From NCBI RefSeq assembly GCF_000003815.2, contig NC_049995.1:5301771-5361770 (forward strand): 60,000 nt of DNA, given 5' to 3'. Made by a program: the position numbers and the translations under genes. This document shows, in pieces, positions 12,201-22,273 of this stretch (its first letter is position 1; each line of letters begins with the position of its first letter). The notes below the pieces were generated by a model. That model did no database searches. It had not been told where the DNA came from and saw nothing but the letters and a program-made list of their open reading frames with translations. This stretch comes from Branchiostoma floridae. Its lineage: Eukaryota; Chordata; Leptocardii; Amphioxiformes; Branchiostomatidae.

Positions 12201-15200
12201 AAGGTACAGGAGCCAAAAGTGTCCTTTTTTGGTCAAAAATTGGTAAAAAAATCGCAAAAATAAGCATTTTGTTGTACTGTACACCAAAAGTGTTATTGAA
12301 TTTATATGGGGGCATTAACAAGGCACATCTCTGTCAAATTTCAGCTCATTTGGTTGTAATACCAGGGTACAGGGGCCAAAAGTGTCCTTTTTTGGTCAAA
12401 AATTGGTAAAAAAATCGCAAAAATAAGCATTTTGTTGTACTGTACACCAAAAGTGTTATCGACTTTATATGGGGGCATTATCAAGGCACATCTCTGTCAA
12501 ATTTCAGCTCATTTGGTTGTAATACCAGGGTACAGGGGCCAAAATATACAGTTTTGGTCTAAAATTGACCAAAAAATCTCAATAAAATCATTTTAGAGGC
12601 AGATATGACAAAACTGAGAAAAAAGCATCAAGGTATTGGCCCATTCTACCCCTGTGCCAAATTTCAGGTCATTCGGTCCAGGAACGGCGGAGATGAATCA
12701 CTTTGAAGATTTGACAGGAGAAAGAAGAAAGAAGAAACATTACGAATACAATATATTTCACCATACTATGTATGGCTGAAATATAATGATACATGCTGCT
12801 TTCTCTGCCAAGAACTCGGCATCTGGGAAAGAGTATGGTACAGAGAATATAGTACATTTACTAGTGGACTGGCCCCCTACTGTTGTGATTGCACAAAGTT
12901 GTGTGGAAAAGGGCTACAGAAACGGAAGTGTTCTTTTTTCTTCCAGAACGATCATCCCCCAGTTTGTGCAGAAGAAGCTGTACGCATTCCTGCGGCATGG
13001 GTTTGACCACTGGCCATTAGACCACACCTTCATTCCTTCTGAAGCTTTTTTTTTAACATTAAACTTAAGCAATTTTCTCCATATTTTCCCCAGAGCGATC
13101 ATCCCCCAGTTCGTACAGAAGAAGCTGGACGCGTTCCTGCGGCACAGGTTTGACCACTGGCCACTGGACCACACCTTCATTCCTTGGGATTTGAACATTA
13201 AACTTAAGAATATCTAAAGCTTGAAAGAAATTTTGTCCCTATTTTCTCCAGAGCGATCATCCCCCAGTTCGTACAGAAGAAACTGTACGCGTTTCTGCGG
13301 CACGGGTTTGACCACTGGCCGCTGGACCACACGTTCCGCCTGATGCTGGAGACGTGGCTGAGTTACGTCCAGCCCTGGCGATACTCCGACCCCAACAAAC
13401 CCAACCTCCCCGGCAGGGATAGCAGGGACAAGATGAACCCGGAGAAGTGGTAATAACTCTTTTGAACATATAAATTCATTTTCTTCTCATACATATAATG
13501 GGTGAATATCAGAAGCATCTTTTTGTTGTAATATTACACTATACATCTTCATGGAACATAACAGTTGGGGCATTCTGTACACTGTCAGGAAGACTGTACA
13601 ACTAGTAGTTGTACCTTTGAACTTTACAATTGTTCTCTCTTTTGCATAATAGATAATGTGTTTTTAAGTATGCATTTTACATAAGGCCTGTGCAAAGATA
13701 CATTGTAACTGCTAGTTAGGTCTAAAATTTGCAGCATTAGAAAAATACAAATAAATCAATGTATGTACAGACTGAGAGCTTCTGCTTAAATCAGTTGACT
13801 GGTGTATAATATCCTTGTTGTTCCTGTCCCAGGGCCCAGTTTGTTGCAGACAACCTCCTGTTCTACACCAGCCTGTTCCACGTGTTCCTGACCAGAGTCT
13901 TCCGTCTGGACCTCAGCTCACCTCGCAATGCCTACATGCTCTTCAGGGTCGCAAAGGTAGGGGGAACTAGATTCAGTTTATCATGAAATTCAGCTATATC
14001 CAGCTTGTGCCTCAAACTCTGCACACACACCCAATGACCAGGTCAGGTTGAGGTATTCATGGTAAATGAAGCTTTATTGAATGATACAACGTGTAAGTTA
14101 TGGGTAGTCTAGGTGCCAGCCTTTCCAGCTTTGATAAATACTGGAAGCATTTGAAAAACATATTAAAGCTAAGGCAGGCATTCAGGCTACATTTGAGTAC
14201 ATACATATTACTATGGACAAAAATTAAGCAAATGAGTAGCTAAAAATTAGACTGATCCAAATACTTGGAAGTTCACATTATGGAGATGCAATGTGAGCAA
14301 TGCATCAAAGTTCTTTTGAGGGGAGTAAGAGAGGCCATGTGCTTCATGTTTCCAGAACCTTTATTATGCGAGGATGACAATTCCAACACCTGTTTATGTC
14401 ATAATATACTTCAATGAGTGTACTTACCACCCAAAAATATGAAACTGGTATGTTACACTGTTTAACAGTAACTGTTGTGTGATATAGTTTAAAAGATGTG
14501 TGATACAAATTTGAAGATTAGTGATGAAACCAATAGTTCAAACAGAACATTTCCATTTGCACAATTTGAAAAACACTGAAAGAAGACTTTGTGTTGTATG
14601 TTACCTCAGGTATACGGCCAGCCCAATCTTGCTCAGGTGATAGAAGACTGTGAGCGAGACCTGTGTGAGCCCGTCCCACGTATGACCCCCGTCCGGAGAC
14701 ACGGGCGGGACGGTCTGTACGGCGAGGGCGCAAGTTTCCTGTCCCCGCCATCCACCAACACAGCGGCCATACTGAGAATGCAGTGCCTGGAGCTGGAGTC
14801 CTCAGGGTTTGAGTACAAACTGATGTTTGGTGAAGAGACCAGAGGTTCAGTAAGGACCCTTCAAGTTTTATGTTTTGACAAACCTTTGATCACAATGAAC
14901 ATGTAAATTGTAGATCTATCATTATGATTATACATGATTGTACAACACAATTTTTCTTTCATTTACAATCTTTTACAATTTTCCTTGTATCCTACAGATG
15001 ATGCGCCTGTTACTTGGCTTATCTGACCTTCATTGATGAAAGTTGTTTGTTTCTGTGGTTGGCATCGTTTCTATTATATGATTTTCCTTGTATCCCACAG
15101 AATGATGCAACTGTTTGTTGGTGCATCTAATTACCTGGATGTCTAACCATTATCGATTAAACTTCTCTATTATTTAAGGAAATGTCTGCAGTTGCCATTG

Positions 15201-17680
15201 TTTCTGAAGACGATTTTCCTTGTGCCCCACAGATGATGCAACTGTTACTCAGCATATCTAATTACTTGGATGTCTAACCTTCATTTATTAAACTTCTCTT
15301 AGACTATTTTATAATTAAATGTTTGCATTGTTTCTAAAGATGATTTCCCTTCTATCTCACAGATGATACAGCTGTTACAGATCTTGTGCCAGGCCCGCCG
15401 TACAGCACAGACCTTCACCCAACCCGAGGACAGCAGCACCAGCCTACTGGCATGGATGGGGCTGGGCGGACAGACCGAACCATCCGCCGCCATGGGGGAC
15501 GGGGAGGAGTTTGGAGGGGCAGACCTGCGCAAGCTGGATGTACACTTGGAACAGTCCATTCACTTCCTCTGCATGGTTTTCAGGGTGAGTTTTTCTGGTA
15601 CTGAACTAAAGGTCATAACAAGTTGATTTGTTTGTTTTCAGGTGTTTTAGATATTTAGAAAGAGAACTTAAATCATACTCAGTTCACTCAGACTTTCCCT
15701 TCAGATTTTTTAAAACCCTAGAACCTTCATGTTATATTTTGTATGAAACCTTTACTTTAGTTTTTCAACCTTATTTTCAGGGGCTCACTTAAGAATAAAT
15801 TGATAATGTGTGTATCAAATTTTGGTTGAATTTGAAACTGGGAAGGTTAAATTGCTGACAATTGAAGGCAATTCAGATTCTTTGCATCTATTGTTTTGTT
15901 TGTTTGTTACAGATTGACCCTCCAGCGACCCAGACCGAGGCCTATCTCACCAGTCCTGGGGGCAGCCTGGAGGCTGATCGGACTCTACCACCCGACTGTA
16001 CACAGGGGGAGGCAGGACAGGTCCTCACTCCTAGAGGCAGGTACCAGGTATGAAAATACACCTAAAAATTTATCTTGACATATTTTACAGTCCAACATGT
16101 CTGGGTTTTTTTTTACCTACATGTTTTTGCTCTATTTGTTTTTGTGTGTGTTGACTTGAAATTTGTTTCTACCGGCCCGGGTCCAAGTTTGTTCCTGGTT
16201 GAGAAGGAACCAAAGAATGGCAGGATGCGAAAGTTAACCTTGCTTGCATCCAAATTTTTTTCACTAGGCTGGCAAATGGACAGAAGCCCAGGGGTGTGCC
16301 CAAGAGTGTAGCATGTTATAATACTGTATGTGTGAAATGGACATGGTTATGTTATACATGTATGTCATTATAAGAATTCTAAATATTTCACAGACATCTT
16401 AGGTTTCTTGTTAGATATCATTAATGACTTTGACACTTTTCTTTATATATCTAGATGATGAATGGGTTAAGAAGATTTGACATTGGTTACCATGGTGATC
16501 CCGAGCTTCAGCCAATCAGGAGCTACGAAAACCCCACCCTGGTCCGAGCCCTGTACAAGGTGTCCACCGTCATGAACCAAAGAGTAAGTCAACTTGGAAC
16601 AAAACCTTCTTAAGTTCTTGTCTCAAGAAATATGATAAAGAAGCATATCTTGCCGTACCCTTGTTTCTTTTGGACTATTAAAAGATTGTCTTCCCCTCTT
16701 TTGCATATCAAAGAATAGTTACCGGTAGATATAAAAACCTGATCTCCAATGAGATCTAAACTGGCATAAAATAACAGATGTTATTTGAAATGTCTGTTTT
16801 CAAAATCATTTCCATGTTGCTGGAGCAATTACTGTTTGGCGTAGTATACAAAATGCCTGCTTGTGAAGAGTATTTGTAAAATATGAAGCCTGTCATGTAT
16901 TTGTATATTAGGTCAAAGTGATTTCTTTCCTTGCTTCTAAATCATTTCAATGTACAGATTTAGAAAGAAATGAAAATTAAGGTCCTGAAGGAAAATTTTT
17001 ATTTGCCTAAATTTACTATTCATACCCAGGCACAAATTCCCTCCATAGACTCTGTTTTCATGTCTATTATCCAGTTTAGCATCTTATCCAAATCCAAGAA
17101 CCAATAAGTTGAATTGGATTGACCATGTACATTGTATGTATAATGGCGCATCCCCGTCTTGTATTCAGCTAGAAGAAAGGGTGTGCCACCCCGTAAGGGG
17201 CGGTATAACCCCAACGGTGCTGTAATACACCGTATGACCATGACTGACTGACTGACCTCTATTCATTGCTTATAGGAATTCCTGTGAATTATGTTTATTT
17301 AATGACCAGATTTTAAAATCAATCTTTCAAATTCTGCTTAGTTTTCAGACTATCTCCAGGCTATGTATCACAGAGATGACTTCCTCGGCAGACTGGCGTA
17401 CCAGTACTTGTCTCCTCCGTACCCCTCCCCACCATCGCGCCTCAGTCCGGTACAGGCCGAGCGACATTCACTCTACTCCGGACGCCCGCGAATCAGCCTT
17501 AGGTTTCTCGCGAGTTATCAGAACCTGGGATATCTGTTGGCGTTTCTGCTCTTGGCGTACATGTTCTCCGTTGGGCCGCTGAAACTCGTGCTGTTTTTAC
17601 TGTTCGGTCTCATCGCGTATGGAACTGTCATGGTCTTGGTTACATATGACCGATGGAAGCCACTCAAATACAGGCAGTGA
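239..17680 (+). CDS. SMPD4: Sphingomyelin phosphodiesterase 4 (neutral sphingomyelinase 3), 16 exons
   Basis: SMPD4 hydrolyses sphingomyelin to ceramide and phosphocholine and sits in ER/nuclear-envelope membranes (family knowledge). Exons read from splice sites and frame: 239-283, 1974-2057, 2324-2422, 2940-3056, 3892-3994, 6343-6528, 7129-7340, 7931-7990, 8803-8993, 13252-13449, 13833-13956, 14610-14849, 15363-15584, 15913-16047, 16455-16583, 17342-17680. All junctions are GT-AG and phases agree, giving 2484 nt (827 aa plus stop), the usual family length. Recognisable stretches are [14 protein letters not shown] (exon 4), [10 protein letters not shown] (5/6 junction), [12 protein letters not shown] and [10 protein letters not shown] (10), QPNLAQVIE (12), LTPRGRYQ (14), [12 protein letters not shown] (15) and RDDFLG...[11 protein letters not shown] (16). 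Two hydrophobic helices ([25 protein letters not shown]) lie near the C terminus, as expected for the tail anchor. The last acceptor is TTCTGCTTAG at 17341, because the next AG (17348) breaks frame. Exon 1 is the least certain. It is chosen for its ATG, open frame and CAG|gtaaaa donor. Confidence 0.93.
572..790. repeat. Palindrome-rich tandem array, block 1 (SMPD4 intron 1)
   Basis: Repeated units pair AGCACTGG with its reverse complement or the variant AGTGCTGA, spaced by a few bases such as AAAAC or AAACCG. Units recur every 30-40 bases. Because each unit is a dyad, both strands look alike and stay open in several frames, so the short ORFs here are not coding. Confidence 0.75.
830..1165 (+). 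mobile_element. Internal fragment of the TACTCTCACCTC transposon family
   Basis: Two blocks match the element at 4072-5712. One is around 840-905 (CCCCAAATGTTTCGAT, then CCACTCCCCC). The other is around 1081-1150 (CACGCGCCACTGCTGACTG, then CAACTTTCAACAAT). The terminal inverted repeats are missing, so this is a dead internal remnant. It lies exactly between the two palindrome arrays of intron 1. Confidence 0.6.
1180..1695. repeat. Palindrome-rich tandem array, block 2 (SMPD4 intron 1)
   Basis: More than ten units of the same GCACTGG...AGTGCTGA dyad seen in block 1, for example around 1450-1530 where near-identical units with GAGCGGAxTTC spacers follow each other. It ends about 280 bases before the exon 2 acceptor. 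Confidence 0.75.
2820..2850. repeat. Simple repeat (TA)n then (GATACA)n
   Basis: TATATATATA is followed by three GATACA-type hexamers in SMPD4 intron 3. No function is suggested. Confidence 0.7.
3384..3760. mobile_element. hAT-like MITE filled with GGGTGCACC palindromes
   Basis: The element starts CAGGGCTCAAAATTC and ends with the inverse GTATTTCGAGCCCTG. Both ends are flanked directly by TGTAT, a possible 5-bp target duplication. The inside carries many copies of the self-complementary octamer GGTGCACC, usually as GGGTGCACC. CAGGG termini are typical of the hAT superfamily, but no transposase is present. It sits in SMPD4 intron 4, 130 bases before exon 5. Confidence 0.65.
4072..5712. mobile_element. 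DNA transposon, TACTCTCACCTCTCAAATA inverted repeats, copy 1
   Basis: The left end TACTCTCACCTCTCAAATA is a perfect inverse of the right end TATTTGAGAGGTGAGAGTA, with TA at both edges as for Tc1/mariner-type target sites. Next to the left end are repeats of AAAAGTACCCCC(C/T)GGA, and next to the right end repeats of AATAAACGTACCG. No transposase ORF is seen, so it is non-autonomous. It lies in SMPD4 intron 5. A second full copy is at 27626-28840 and an internal fragment at 830-1165. Confidence 0.8.
5713..6140. repeat. Probable dispersed repeat in SMPD4 intron 5
   Basis: The segment abuts the transposon and ends with a (CTTTACCTTTA) pyrimidine-rich stretch before exon 6. It has no splice sites used by SMPD4. 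On the minus strand 5740-5973 is open for 77 codons with no recognised domain. Repeat identity is a guess from composition. Confidence 0.3.
7991..8490 (+). repeat. Minisatellite, about 40-bp unit (SMPD4 intron 8)
   Basis: About twelve units resembling CTGTAAACATAGCTCACTGA followed by TCTCATCCACAGATTCATGA. The array starts immediately after the exon 8 donor. Units differ by substitutions and small indels, so the array is not freshly homogenised. Confidence 0.8.
9101..9170 (+). repeat. Partial duplicate of the 3' edge of SMPD4 exon 9
   Basis: CCCATTGAGGAATTGAAAAG at 9108 repeats the exon 9 end CCCATTGAGGAACTGAAAAG (8974-8993), 134 bases downstream. The following intron bases also match (ATAAAGCCTTTTACATTTTG versus GTAAAGACTCTGTCATATTT). 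The GT donor has become AT, so the copy cannot splice as a donor. Confidence 0.65.
10701..12010 (+). repeat. Large tandem duplication in SMPD4 intron 9, two degenerate units
   Basis: Unit 1 begins near 10701 and unit 2 near 11449, both with GACCGTCAACAA. They share ordered landmarks: GTCGCACGG, GGGCTTCGC, TATGAATATTAATTAGCC, CTCTTCGCTGATTGGCT and AATTTCCCCT. Spacing between landmarks drifts from about 748 to 622 bases because of indels. No coding potential is evident. Confidence 0.65.
12011..12700 (+). repeat. 163-bp tandem repeat in SMPD4 intron 9, about four units
   Basis: CCAAAAGTGTCC or its variant recurs at 12053, 12215, 12378 and 12541, a period of 162-163 bases. Each unit includes TTTTTTGGTCAAAAATTGG, AAAATAAGCATTTTGTTG and TCAAATTTCAGCTCATT. 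The last unit grades into TTTCAGGTCATTCGGTCCAG, a retroelement-like tail. Frames stay open by chance over one or two units. Confidence 0.75.
12947..13093 (+). pseudogene. Partial duplicate of SMPD4 exon 10, copy 1
   Basis: After a polypyrimidine tract and AG (12945-12946) the sequence encodes [20 protein letters not shown] and then WPLDHTF in the exon 10 frame. It diverges at FIPSEA, with no GT donor. About 100 bases of exon plus its acceptor are copied; the rest of exon 10 is missing. Confidence 0.8.
13094..13251 (+). pseudogene. Partial duplicate of SMPD4 exon 10, copy 2
   Basis: The acceptor is at 13092-13093. The copy encodes [20 protein letters not shown] and WPLDHTF, then FIPWDLN, and reaches a stop at 13217. 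It is in frame with copy 1 but not with the real exon at 13252 (offset 158). It lacks a donor, so splicing it in would truncate the protein. Confidence 0.8.
14975..15362 (+). repeat. Tandem copies of the SMPD4 exon 13 acceptor and first codons
   Basis: The cassette TTTTCCTTGTATCCYACAG followed by ATGATGC occurs with starts at 14998, 15101 and 15233, before the true exon 13 at 15363 (CTATCTCACAG|ATGATACAG). Each is followed by related text (CTGTTACT, ATCTAATTAC, TGGATGTCTAACC). Spacing is 103, 132 and 130 bases. Each copy keeps a plausible 3' splice site but only about 20-30 bases of exon likeness. Confidence 0.7.
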
Positions 17681-17781
17681 GATGGCTAAAGGACAGGCCG
17701 GTTCATGACATTGGGAAATACAGTCGGTAAAAGCTATCAGTTCCTAGATCCTATGATGCAGATGTTCAATAGTTTGGGTGA

Positions 17782-17787
17782 AATAAA
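17782..17787 (+). promoter_or_regulatory. Polyadenylation signal of SMPD4
   Basis: AATAAA lies 102 bases after the SMPD4 stop codon and is the first canonical signal downstream. It implies a short 3' UTR of roughly 120 bases. Confidence 0.7.
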
Positions 17788-17799
17788 GTTATTTTTGAC

Positions 17800-19255
17800 C
17801 AACTGAAATTCAATCCGTTTTCATAATCATTATTCCAAAGGTTTCATATTTGCCATTGTAGTACCTAGTCATATGCACTAACTGTAAAATGTTAACTGTA
17901 AACATTTTATGTTAACCAAAAGGGGATTAGTAAGATACATGTAGCTTAGTGAGGTTATTTAGGACATTTTGGTTTGTTTTTAGGATACCACCATTCGTTG
18001 TACATATTTCATAGATATTTCAGTTGTCTTGCAAACCATACAATTTTGTCCCTTTTAAAACCTATAATAATAAACCATTCTACGGACAGTTTCAGGAGTG
18101 GTTATACAATGTACACGTATGTACTAAATTAGCTTCAAGCTTATGTCCTAGCACACTGTTTAGTCCTCTTGCACATAAGTTGCTAACTTTTTACATTAAT
18201 TGCCCAACAACAATACTCATTCTTGGGAGTGAAAATGGGTCAATGTGTTGTTTTCATTGTCCATACTGGGTCAGGACCAGATATGTTGAATTAATTCATT
18301 GAGATGTGTGAAGTAACAACATATAGTGTTAGCTATCAAAATAATTCATATCCCATTGTTGTTTTTCACATTATTGTTGAAAGTCAGCTGCAAATTTGTG
18401 TGAGTCACCATCATTGGCTGTGACATTAAGTTCTTTTGGCTCCTCCCAACCTGTAATGCCCCCACGTCCAGTGACGTTTTCCACTCTTAAATATCACATA
18501 TCTCAAACCAACATAAATTAAAGTAAAAAAAACATGGTCATACGAGTTATCCAAAACAGCTTTGGAAATTTTATTTTATTCACATTTATTTAACGAGGAT
18601 TTGACAAAAAGCAAAGTTGCTTATCTGGGTCTTCTCCTCTTACACATGACAAAAATAAGGACACACATACAAAATAACGAACACTAAATAACATAGTCAA
18701 AAGATAATGATAACGAAGTCAAAATAAACAAGGAAACAAGTAACAGAATGAACGTGCAGACGACATCTTGGATTTTGACTGATGACGTCATCAAATTAGC
18801 ATAAATTACGAATATTGAGTCCTGAAATTTATGTCGAATTTTATAAGATGTGATAAACAATTATTTGCCAAGAAAACCTTAAAACTTAAATGATTAGTAC
18901 AAAATTAGAAAATTTTGTAATAAATATGTCTGTCAGAATTCCGTTGCCATGGCAACATGAAAAATGATGAACATACTTTGTTTACTGAAAATGTTTGCTA
19001 TCAACATTTTCTAAAAAAATACCAAGTTTGGTGGCCCTAAGCCATTCAGGCGCTATATGGCATTGAGACTGGTACAGGCATAGAAAAACCGCCTTCCCGG
19101 TCTGAATATCGTTGGTGTAAAATGTGGTCATGATCTTTTGCATAAATTATGATAATGAGCTAGAAGTATTCTCACCTAATCATGTCAGACTGTCCCACAT
19201 AGAGTAATGAAACTATACATATATACAAATCACAAAAAGATTCACACAAAAAACT
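17800..19255. other. Intergenic stretch, no gene seen
   Basis: AT-rich sequence between the SMPD4 3' end and the LINE fragment. TTATTTAACGAGGATTTGAC near 18586 and CCAAGTTTGGTGGCCCTAAG near 19022 look like retroelement tails. I find no supported exon. Confidence 0.4.
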
Positions 19256-19258
19256 GTA

Positions 19259-19808
19259 TTTAATATATAAAGTTTATTGCAAATTCATGCCCATTGGGCT
19301 AATTGCAAGAAAAGAATGACTAATTACATGAGATGAATAAATGTGGTCTGAATACATGTAGATAAACTAAATTCTAACATACACATATTAAGTGGATGAA
19401 TATACATACGATACATAATGGGGTACTAAGTCTACGTAACTATTACAGGGATTGACTTCTTTCTTGAAGACATTTGAAAATGAAATGCCCCATGTGTTCT
19501 ATAATAGATTGATCCCTTGATGTTAGTAGGAAGAGAATCTTTTGTGGCGTTTTTAACAATGAAAATGTTGGTGTGATTTCGGTCACTCTATCAAATAGCC
19601 TTTTTCTTTCGGCTTCGAATTGAGGGCATTCACAAATAAAATGTGTTTCATTTTCAACTGCATTCTTTGTGCACTGCTTACAAATTCTTTCTTGAACAGG
19701 TAGCTTTTTGTATCTTCCTTTCTCTATTTCTAACGGGTGCGAACTAATTCGTAACTTACATATTGCTGAGCGGTAATCATAATTATTATGGTACAAGTAG
19801 TTTTCCAT
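19259..19808 (-). mobile_element. LINE (non-LTR retrotransposon) 3' end fragment
   Basis: On the minus strand 19808-19443 encodes 121 aa containing VQERICKQC, then ENETHFICECPQFEAER, a CxxC...HxxxC finger typical of the C-terminal end of reverse-transcriptase polyproteins (zf-RVT type). Downstream are GCCCAATGGGCATGAATTTG and an AATAAA-like tail near 19270. No RT domain is present, so the copy is strongly 5'-truncated, as is usual for LINE insertions. Confidence 0.7.
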
Positions 19809-20311
19809 GTCATATGTTGTTTTTAAGTTTTTGTAAAATCTAAGTTTTCCTTAGTCTACAGATAACTTGTAAAAGAAAGTTTGAGTATACATGTCATTCA
19901 ACCTTCTCCTTAACAATGTACATGAATAACTGCTGTCTATGATGTCGGTATTCCAGATGTATGAATAGCCGCTGTTATCAAGTACTTCCTTTACATGTAC
20001 AAAACGTTTTGGGGTCAGTTTTGACACCATACTGTAATCTACGTCACAAAAAAGCTACGGTGGTTTGAAGGTTAATGGTGCAGCTACTTAAACTTAACTT
20101 AACACAATAGTACACATAGCATGGCACAACTACAAGAGTGGCAAATACAACCATTCCTGATTTAGTCCACCTCTAGACTCATGGCATTTCTACTGTTACT
20201 CACAGTAGAAATGTTACATCAGCTCAAGCCACACTAATTTAATTACTTGCATTTTGGAATATCAACTTGAAAATGTTTCAAATTAAAATAGTGTTTGGAA
20301 TGAGTCTGACA

Positions 20312-20434
20312 GGTGGGTCCTGTGCTTATCCTGATCAAGAAGCATCAGGGTTACTTTCCGTCAGAAGGGCCATGGCAGCGTGGCATCATAGTCTCCTCTC
20401 ATGACTTCAAAGAACAGTGACATGTGTTAACACA
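20312..20434 (-). pseudogene. TRAF MATH-domain remnant, copy III
   Basis: The minus strand reads THMSLFFEVMRGDYDATLPW, PF, stop, RKVTLMLLDQDKHRTH. This matches the core of the TRAF MATH domain (SLFFVVMRGEYDALLPWPF in family members) with an in-frame stop in place of a glutamine. Only about 40 residues survive. Confidence 0.75.
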
Positions 20435-20699
20435 TTAAGCTCTACTGTCCGGAGCAATGTTGGACACGCCGTATAGATCATTATTAAATCAGGCTAGTGG
20501 GAGCCCTTTACCCCACTTAATATTCAATTGAACTTTTACTTGTCTCTCCAACATTCATGAAAATATCAAACACCTAATTAAACTAGTGTGGCTTTATTCT
20601 GTATTGACCAGTCCCCACAACAGCTTCACTTAATGAATCTGTGAAATTTAAAGTGAAACAGTGGCCGGCCTGGATGTTTGTTCAGGTTAAAATGTTACG

Positions 20700-21395
20700 G
20701 ATGGTATTCTATCCCGCTCCTGGTCTAAAAACATAAGAGTCACCTTCTGTCTGAATGGACATGGTAGCAAATTACAGTCAAACCTGGTTTCAACCATGGA
20801 CTCAGAAGAAATGGTTAGTGAGGGGGAGTGGTTTCTGCAGGGTCAAAAGTATTTTCTCCATGTGACGTGATGGGGCAAAAAGGGTTTATTACCTAGTCTA
20901 GGACATGTCTCCAGTTTAATCTTTTTTCTGTCCCTCTCATTGTTTGGGAGCCAAATTGAATGTTGTTAATTTTCCTTGTAAAATCAGTCATTTTAAGCTT
21001 ATCAAAACACATTTTCATCAATTCTATACTGAAGCTCAGATGTTTGGGACAGATGGGGTGACATTTTAGTGATAAATGAAATCTACTGTCACAGTGCTAC
21101 CTATAGAAACCCTCAAGTTGATATTGCCACTGCTTGGCTGAGTCAAATTTGGCTGTTGTGCCAGGTACCTGGGAACTGAAAAAAGTGGTTTCTGGTTGAG
21201 TAAAACGTTTGGCAGATAATAGAGGATCTTAACTGTGTTGAATTGGGAATCACTGCTTTTAAATTACTCTGTTCTACAGAAGGAGGTGGTTCACTGGTTG
21301 CACCTGGTTTGACTGTATGACAAAAAATAGGGACATGTGGACACTCTCTTACTACCATATCCATTGAGTTACGCACACATCTTGTAGCCATGTCT
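20700..21395 (-). pseudogene. TRAF MATH-domain remnant, copy II, split by a MITE
   Basis: Minus-strand segment 21390-21318 reads GYKMCA, stop, LNGYGSK, with a shifted THMSLFF-like part. Segment 20773-20710 reads LLPCPFRQKVTLMFLDQ. The two halves are consecutive in an intact MATH domain and are separated here by the inverted-repeat element at 20774-21317. Stops and frameshifts show it is dead. Confidence 0.7.
20774..21317. mobile_element. MITE with ACAGTCAAACC termini inside MATH remnant
   Basis: The left end ACAGTCAAACCTGGTTTCAA is mirrored by the right end GGTTGCACCTGGTTTGACTG. The 544-bp element has no ORF of note. Its termini resemble those of the element at 25731-26536 (ACAGTCAAACCTGCCC). 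It interrupts MATH copy II, so it inserted after that copy arose. Confidence 0.7.
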
Positions 21396-21499
21396 ACTAA
21401 GTGTAGAATTTGACTTACGCCACAACAATTCTATCAGCAGTTTCTAAGATATCATCTCTATCAGAGAAACTGATGACTCAATTTGTGTGGCCTTCCTCC

Positions 21500-21978
21500 T
21501 TAGTGTCCAGTCAGGTCAGTCTGTACAGAATATCTAATGAACAGGAAGGTGCTCATTGACACAACCTTGATTCCTGACTGTGACACAAACAGTGGACAGC
21601 CTGAAGCGACGTTCATGTCGCTCGTGGGGCGCTTGAAGCTGCTGCTGGTCGGGTCAGGGCGGAACGTGTCCGACAGGTGGCGCCTGCACTGGTCCTGATC
21701 TAGAAGCATCAGGGCTTCTTTCTGCTGAAATGGCCAGGGCAGCAGAGCATCATAGTCTCCTCTCATGACTACAAAGAACAGGGACATGTGGGTACCCTTC
21801 CCCATACCATCCCCATTCAGGCAGGTACACCCTAGCACACATCTTGTAGCCAAAGAGATGTGTAGAAGGTCTGACAGTAGAGGGAAAGGGTTCTCCCATT
21901 CACTGCCTTGTGCTTCTTCCTGGTGTAGTAGTTGATCTTCCACAGCAGTGTACCATCATAGCTAGCAGTCTCCTGCTG
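21500..21978 (-). pseudogene. TRAF2/3-like MATH (TRAF-C) domain exon with frameshifts, copy I
   Basis: The MATH/TRAF-C domain binds receptor tails and adaptor peptides in NF-kB signalling (family knowledge). A good acceptor (CTGTACACACAG) precedes ETASYDGTLLWKINYYTRKK, then NGRTLSLYCQTFYTS. The frame then slips twice, with GYKMCARVYL in a second frame and LNGDGMGKGTHMSLFFVVMR, DYDALLPWPFQQKEALMLLD, PDPTSSSFKRPTSDMNVASG in a third, ending at a stop at 21500. The strong family match across the whole domain, with two small indels near 21870 and 21835, means either a recent pseudogene or assembly errors. The acceptor phase is compatible with the UBAN exon upstream at 24690. Confidence 0.8.
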
Positions 21979-22273
21979 CTGTGTGTACAGAAAAAAGGCA
22001 ATATACTAATCACATTAAATCAAATCATGTCATAATTATCATAATTGTATTCATGAAATAAATATACACGCACTGTTAGAATACAACACAGTATACTCCA
22101 TATAACCCGAGGTATCAGCCAGACTGTGGGTAGGATCGCCCAAAGGCCGGAGGGTGATCTAACCTGTGGGAAGGTGATACAGAATTCATGTGCATTTTTT
22201 TTAGTTTATATTTACCAGCATCATTATTTTTTGGATCCCCAAGTGCTTTAATGAAAGAAGACAGAAAACTTAC

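Noticed and set aside
11809-12409. Frames of 145 and 88 codons repeating ...KCPFLVKNW
   Set aside because: Generated by the 163-bp tandem repeat; unit length is not kept at a multiple of three and no domain is recognisable.
12786-13217. 143-codon frame containing two SMPD4-like segments
   Set aside because: It is not a separate gene. It is the two exon 10 partial copies that happen to share frame.
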